This document shows positions 5,674 through 7,923 of a DNA stretch of 7,923 nucleotides, one piece after another. The stretch comes from Lentzea sp. (lineage in GTDB: Bacteria > Actinomycetota > Actinomycetes > Mycobacteriales > Pseudonocardiaceae), in contig JASLAV010000906.1 in assembly GCA_030146905.1 (NCBI GenBank), forward strand, positions 1 through 7,923, in the 5' to 3' direction. Under the pieces are notes generated by a model, which saw only the letters and a list, made by a program, of their open reading frames with translations, searched no databases and was not told where the DNA came from. The first letter of the stretch is position 1. Every line of letters starts with the position of its first letter. The position numbers and the translations under genes are program-made.

Positions 5674-6378
5674 ATGCGCCGAGCCGTCCTGTTCCTTCTG
5701 CTGATCGCCGTTCCCGCGGTCGCGCCGTCGATCGCCGAGTGGAGATCGGACGTCGCGCGCCGCGTCGCGGTCGTCGGTGACCTCGCTACCGCACGCGACG
5801 TCGTGGTGGTCGTGCCGGGGTCCGACGTGGACGTCGACAGGTTCGACAGGACCATCGGGAAGATGGCGGTCCACCTCTACGAGCAGGCGCACCGCGACGA
5901 CCTCGCGGTGATCGCGTGGCTCGGGTACCGGACGCCGCAGGGTCTTGGTGTGGACGCGGCGACCGGCGGGCTCGCCCGTCAGGGTGCCGCCGCGCTCGTG
6001 GAGTTCGTGCGGGCCTTGCACACCAACGCGCGCATCCACGTCTTCGGGCACAGCTACGGCTCGGTGGTCGTGGCGATGGCGGCGCGCGATCTCGACGTGG
6101 ACGACATCGTGTTCACCGGAAGTCCCGGTGTGCGGGCGAGTTCCGCCGCCGAGCTGGAGACGGGTGCGAGGGTCTGGGCGATCCGGGCGGGCGGCGACTG
6201 GATGCGGTTCGTGCCCAACGTCCGGCTGGGCGACCTCGGCCACGGCACCGATCCCGCCTCGGACGGCTTCGGCGCGACCGTGCTGCGGTTCGAGGGCGGC
6301 AAGCACGACACCTACTACGAGCCGGGCAGCGAGACGCTGAACGCGCTCGTCCGGATCGCTTCGGGGGAGAGGCTGTGA
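5674..6378 (+). CDS. Alpha/beta hydrolase, DUF1023-like, membrane-anchored or exported
   Basis: This 234-residue serine hydrolase has an N-terminal hydrophobic segment (about 4-21, RRAVLFLLLIAVPAVAPS) after two arginines. It reads as a signal peptide or anchor and places the enzyme outside the membrane. The fold starts at VVVVVPGSD (43-51), where the oxyanion loop lies. The nucleophile elbow is GHSYGS with Ser127, followed by FTGSPG (147-152). Likely triad partners are Asp175 in RAGGDWMR and His211 in GGKHDTYY; His190/Asp193 in GHGTDP are an alternative. The layout resembles actinobacterial DUF1023 (Abhydrolase_8) proteins, whose substrates are mostly unknown; I rely on pattern memory for that. 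The start is ATG 5674 with TAGCTT 6 bases upstream. The stop overlaps the acyltransferase start (GTGA). The pairing suggests one enzyme adds and the other removes or transfers an acyl group on an envelope molecule, which is inference. Confidence 0.85.
   Translation: MRRAVLFLLLIAVPAVAPSIAEWRSDVARRVAVVGDLATARDVVVVVPGSDVDVDRFDRTIGKMAVHLYEQAHRDDLAVIAWLGYRTPQGLGVDAATGGLARQGAAALVEFVRALHTNARIHVFGHSYGSVVVAMAARDLDVDDIVFTGSPGVRASSAAELETGARVWAIRAGGDWMRFVPNVRLGDLGHGTDPASDGFGATVLRFEGGKHDTYYEPGSETLNALVRIASGERL
6363..6369 (+). promoter_or_regulatory. Ribosome binding site of the acyltransferase gene
   Basis: GGGGGAG lies 5 bases before GTG 6375, inside the end of the hydrolase gene. It fixes the acyltransferase start and contrasts with the missing Shine-Dalgarno sequences at the heads of the transcription units. 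Confidence 0.65.
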
Positions 6379-7397
6379 GGAATCCGTTCGTCGACGCCGT
6401 GAGGGCGCTTGCCGTCGTCACCGTCGTGCTCGGGCACTGGCTGGTCACCGCGCTGGTGGACACGCCGACCGGCATGCACATCGACAGCCCGCTCAGACAC
6501 CTGCCAGAACTCACGCCCGTGTCGTGGGTGTTGCAGACACTGGGCCTGTTCTTCTTCGCCGGCGGTTACGCGGCCGCGCACTCGCGGACTCCGTTCCTCG
6601 TCAGGCTGAGGCAGCTCGCCGTGCCCACGCTGCTGATGCTCGGTGCGTGGGCGGCTGTCCTCTTCGGACTGGTGCTGCGCGGTGTGGATCAGGGAACCGC
6701 CTACAACATCGGGTTCCTGGTCACGACGCCGCTGTGGTTCTTCGGCGTCTACCTGGTGCTGCTGGCGATGAAACCGTTGGTGCGCAAACTGGACGAGTAC
6801 TCGTGGGGTGTGCTCGTGCCGGTTCTGCTGGTGCTGGTGCTGCCGTACGCGGTGTGGTGGGCGGCCTGGCAGCTCGGGTACTCGTTGGCGCGCAGGAGGA
6901 TTCCCGGTCCGCCACTGCTGGTGATCGGTGTGATCGGGTACGCGTTGCTCACGTCGTTCGGCGGTTACCCGACGTCGGCGGTGGGCATCCCCGGCGCGGC
7001 GGTGTCGAACCTGAACCCGCCGAACTACGCGACGCTCGCGCTGGCGTTCGCCCAGATCGGCCTGGTGCTCACGATCGCGCCGGTGCTGACGAGGCTCGGC
7101 ACGGCGAAACCCGTGCGGTGGTTGAACAAGCGGGCGCTGGGGATCTTCCTGGCCCACCAGAGCGCGCTGATCACCGTGACGCTGGCGCTCAGTGCGTGGG
7201 GACCGCTGCCGGGGCTCCAGCAGCCACCAGACCATCCGGGCTGGGCGTGGCAACGACTGCTGTGGCTGCCGGTGTGCGCGGCCGTGACCTGGGGATGGCT
7301 GCGAGCACTGCGAGGCCGATCGCCGCGGCGTGCAGCACCACCACCGGAGGAGCCGGGTCCAGCGCCAGCATCGGCGGTACGCACGCCAGTGCCGTGA
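6375..7397 (+). CDS. Membrane acyltransferase, acyltransferase-3 family
   Basis: This 340-residue multi-pass protein moves acyl groups from the cytosol to sugars or other envelope molecules in characterised family members such as OafA. The family signature of an Arg and a His ten residues apart is present in the first helix region: Arg10 in DAVRALAV and His21 in VLGHW. About nine to ten hydrophobic segments follow (for example 50-68, 82-103, 115-132, 145-165, 180-195, 220-237, 255-272 and 293-311). The late block RWLNKRALGIFLAHQSAL is the typical end of the family. A Pro/Ala-rich basic tail (312-340) looks disordered. The start is GTG 6375, overlapping the hydrolase stop and preceded by GGGGGAG. 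The acyl donor and acceptor are unknown. Its last 69 codons are antisense to the convergent, related gene. Confidence 0.85.
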   Translation: MRNPFVDAVRALAVVTVVLGHWLVTALVDTPTGMHIDSPLRHLPELTPVSWVLQTLGLFFFAGGYAAAHSRTPFLVRLRQLAVPTLLMLGAWAAVLFGLVLRGVDQGTAYNIGFLVTTPLWFFGVYLVLLAMKPLVRKLDEYSWGVLVPVLLVLVLPYAVWWAAWQLGYSLARRRIPGPPLLVIGVIGYALLTSFGGYPTSAVGIPGAAVSNLNPPNYATLALAFAQIGLVLTIAPVLTRLGTAKPVRWLNKRALGIFLAHQSALITVTLALSAWGPLPGLQQPPDHPGWAWQRLLWLPVCAAVTWGWLRALRGRSPRRAAPPPEEPGPAPASAVRTPVP

Positions 7398-7923
7398 GCA
7401 GCCACGGCAACCGGGTGTCGCAGCTGCCGGTGCGCGCGGTGTGGATCAGGTACCAGCCGAGCAGGAGGTGGATCACGTTCTGCAGCGGGTCCACCGGCAG
7501 CAGCACCAGCACCCCGTCGCCGAGGAACCCGCTCACCACGAACCCGAGCACGCCGAGCGTCCCGAACACCACGCCCGCGGCGGTCGCGAGCCGGGTCCGG
7601 TGCGACTCGTGCGACAGCCGCGGGAACCGGACCAGCCGCCGTTCGAACCGGTGGAACAGCAGGGTGAGCGGCACGAGCACGAACGCGAGCCAGATCGGCG
7701 CCTGCGCGAGGCCGAGCAACCCGACCAGCGCGCCGACACCGGCGAGGTAGGCCAGGTAGACCGTCATCGGCGCCCGGCGCGCGAAGTTCACGACGTGCCA
7801 CGAACGGCCCTCCAGCCACGTCGTGGCACGGCCGCGGACGAGCAGTGCCAGGCAGACCTGCGCGACACCGAGCACCATCATCGAACGCGGGTAGCCGCTG
7901 AAGAACACCAGCGCGGGCAACGT
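7189..7923 (-). CDS. Acyltransferase-like membrane protein with C-terminal DUF4383-like domain (5' end outside window)
   Basis: The 244 visible residues are open to the window edge, so the start is missing. Residues 1-100 look like the C-terminal half of an acyltransferase-3 protein: hydrophobic helices, then VVNFARRAPMTVYLAYLAGVG (about 44-64), the counterpart of RWLNKRALGIFLAHQSAL in the neighbouring enzyme. From about 110, GVVFGTLGVLGFV, then LLPVDPLQNVIHLLLGWYL (141-159), and two more helices (173-188 and 193-210) resemble the DUF4383 four-helix domain of actinobacteria, whose function is unknown. A Pro/Ala/Thr-rich tail of about 30 residues ends the protein. The gene converges on the other acyltransferase gene and overlaps it by 209 bases. 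If the first half is not acyltransferase-derived, the protein would be a multi-pass membrane protein of unknown role. The domain calls rest on motif memory. Confidence 0.75.
   Translation of the reverse strand, partial: TLPALVFFSGYPRSMMVLGVAQVCLALLVRGRATTWLEGRSWHVVNFARRAPMTVYLAYLAGVGALVGLLGLAQAPIWLAFVLVPLTLLFHRFERRLVRFPRLSHESHRTRLATAAGVVFGTLGVLGFVVSGFLGDGVLVLLPVDPLQNVIHLLLGWYLIHTARTGSCDTRLPWLLTALACVPPMLALDPAPPVVVLHAAAIGLAVLAAIPRSRPRTPAATAVVATPSPDGLVAAGAPAAVPTH

Noticed and set aside
6315..7253. Minus-strand open frame of 312 codons opposite the acyltransferase gene.
   Set aside because: It is very rich in Arg, Gln and His, without structure or motifs. The plus strand has a full acyltransferase-3 pattern here.
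7918..7920. TTG near the window edge as a start codon for the minus-strand membrane protein.
   Set aside because: The frame stays open past the edge and the protein begins in the middle of an acyltransferase-like region, so the true start lies outside.
1..7923. CRISPR arrays, tRNA or rRNA genes, insertion sequences, and toxin-antitoxin or phage-defence genes.
   Set aside because: I saw no regularly spaced repeats, no cloverleaf-like segments, and no transposase, nuclease or toxin motifs. The genes are typical chromosomal metabolic, signalling and envelope genes.

Overview
The window looks like chromosomal DNA from a high-GC actinomycete. It has strong G/C bias at third codon positions, many GTG starts, DesK/NarL-type signalling genes, and DUF1023-like and DUF4383-like proteins. 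The gene style suggests Pseudonocardiales (Lentzea, Saccharothrix or Amycolatopsis relatives), but this is an inference, not an identification. Coding is almost continuous. There are ten protein genes (two cut by the window edges), no gene-free stretch over 120 bases, and I see no RNA gene, CRISPR array, insertion sequence or phage gene.

Bases 1-1400 hold the end of metY and all of metX, a methionine operon on the + strand. MetX makes O-acetylhomoserine and MetY sulfhydrylates it to homocysteine. Convergent to it (2049-1363, minus) is a regulator with two complete MerR-type DNA-binding regions in one chain (TioE-like). It is divergent from an erythromycin-esterase-family hydrolase (2129-3241, plus). 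The 79-base gap between them carries a perfect 11-base inverted repeat, and the pair looks like a regulator and its target. A 168-residue acidic protein of unknown function (3719-3213, minus) overlaps the esterase tail to tail and is divergent from the next operon.

Bases 3840-5611 encode a membrane histidine kinase and a NarL/FixJ response regulator, translationally coupled. A small hairpin follows. Then comes a two-gene unit (5674-7397) with a membrane-anchored or exported alpha/beta hydrolase (DUF1023-like) and a multi-pass acyltransferase, also coupled by a GTGA overlap. The window ends in a minus-strand gene, cut by the edge, that joins the C-terminal half of a second membrane acyltransferase to a DUF4383-like four-helix domain. 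Its 3' end overlaps the first acyltransferase gene by 209 bases.

Two patterns run through the window. First, the five genes that begin a transcription unit lack a Shine-Dalgarno sequence and have a TANNNT-like hexamer only 6-8 bases before the start codon, as expected for leaderless mRNAs. Two coupled downstream genes, the response regulator and the acyltransferase, have purine-rich ribosome sites. Second, all three convergent gene pairs overlap at their 3' ends (38, 29 and 209 bases). I found no convincing wholly new system. The best leads are the double-MerR/esterase pair with its operator-like repeat, and the overlapping, convergent acyltransferase genes.
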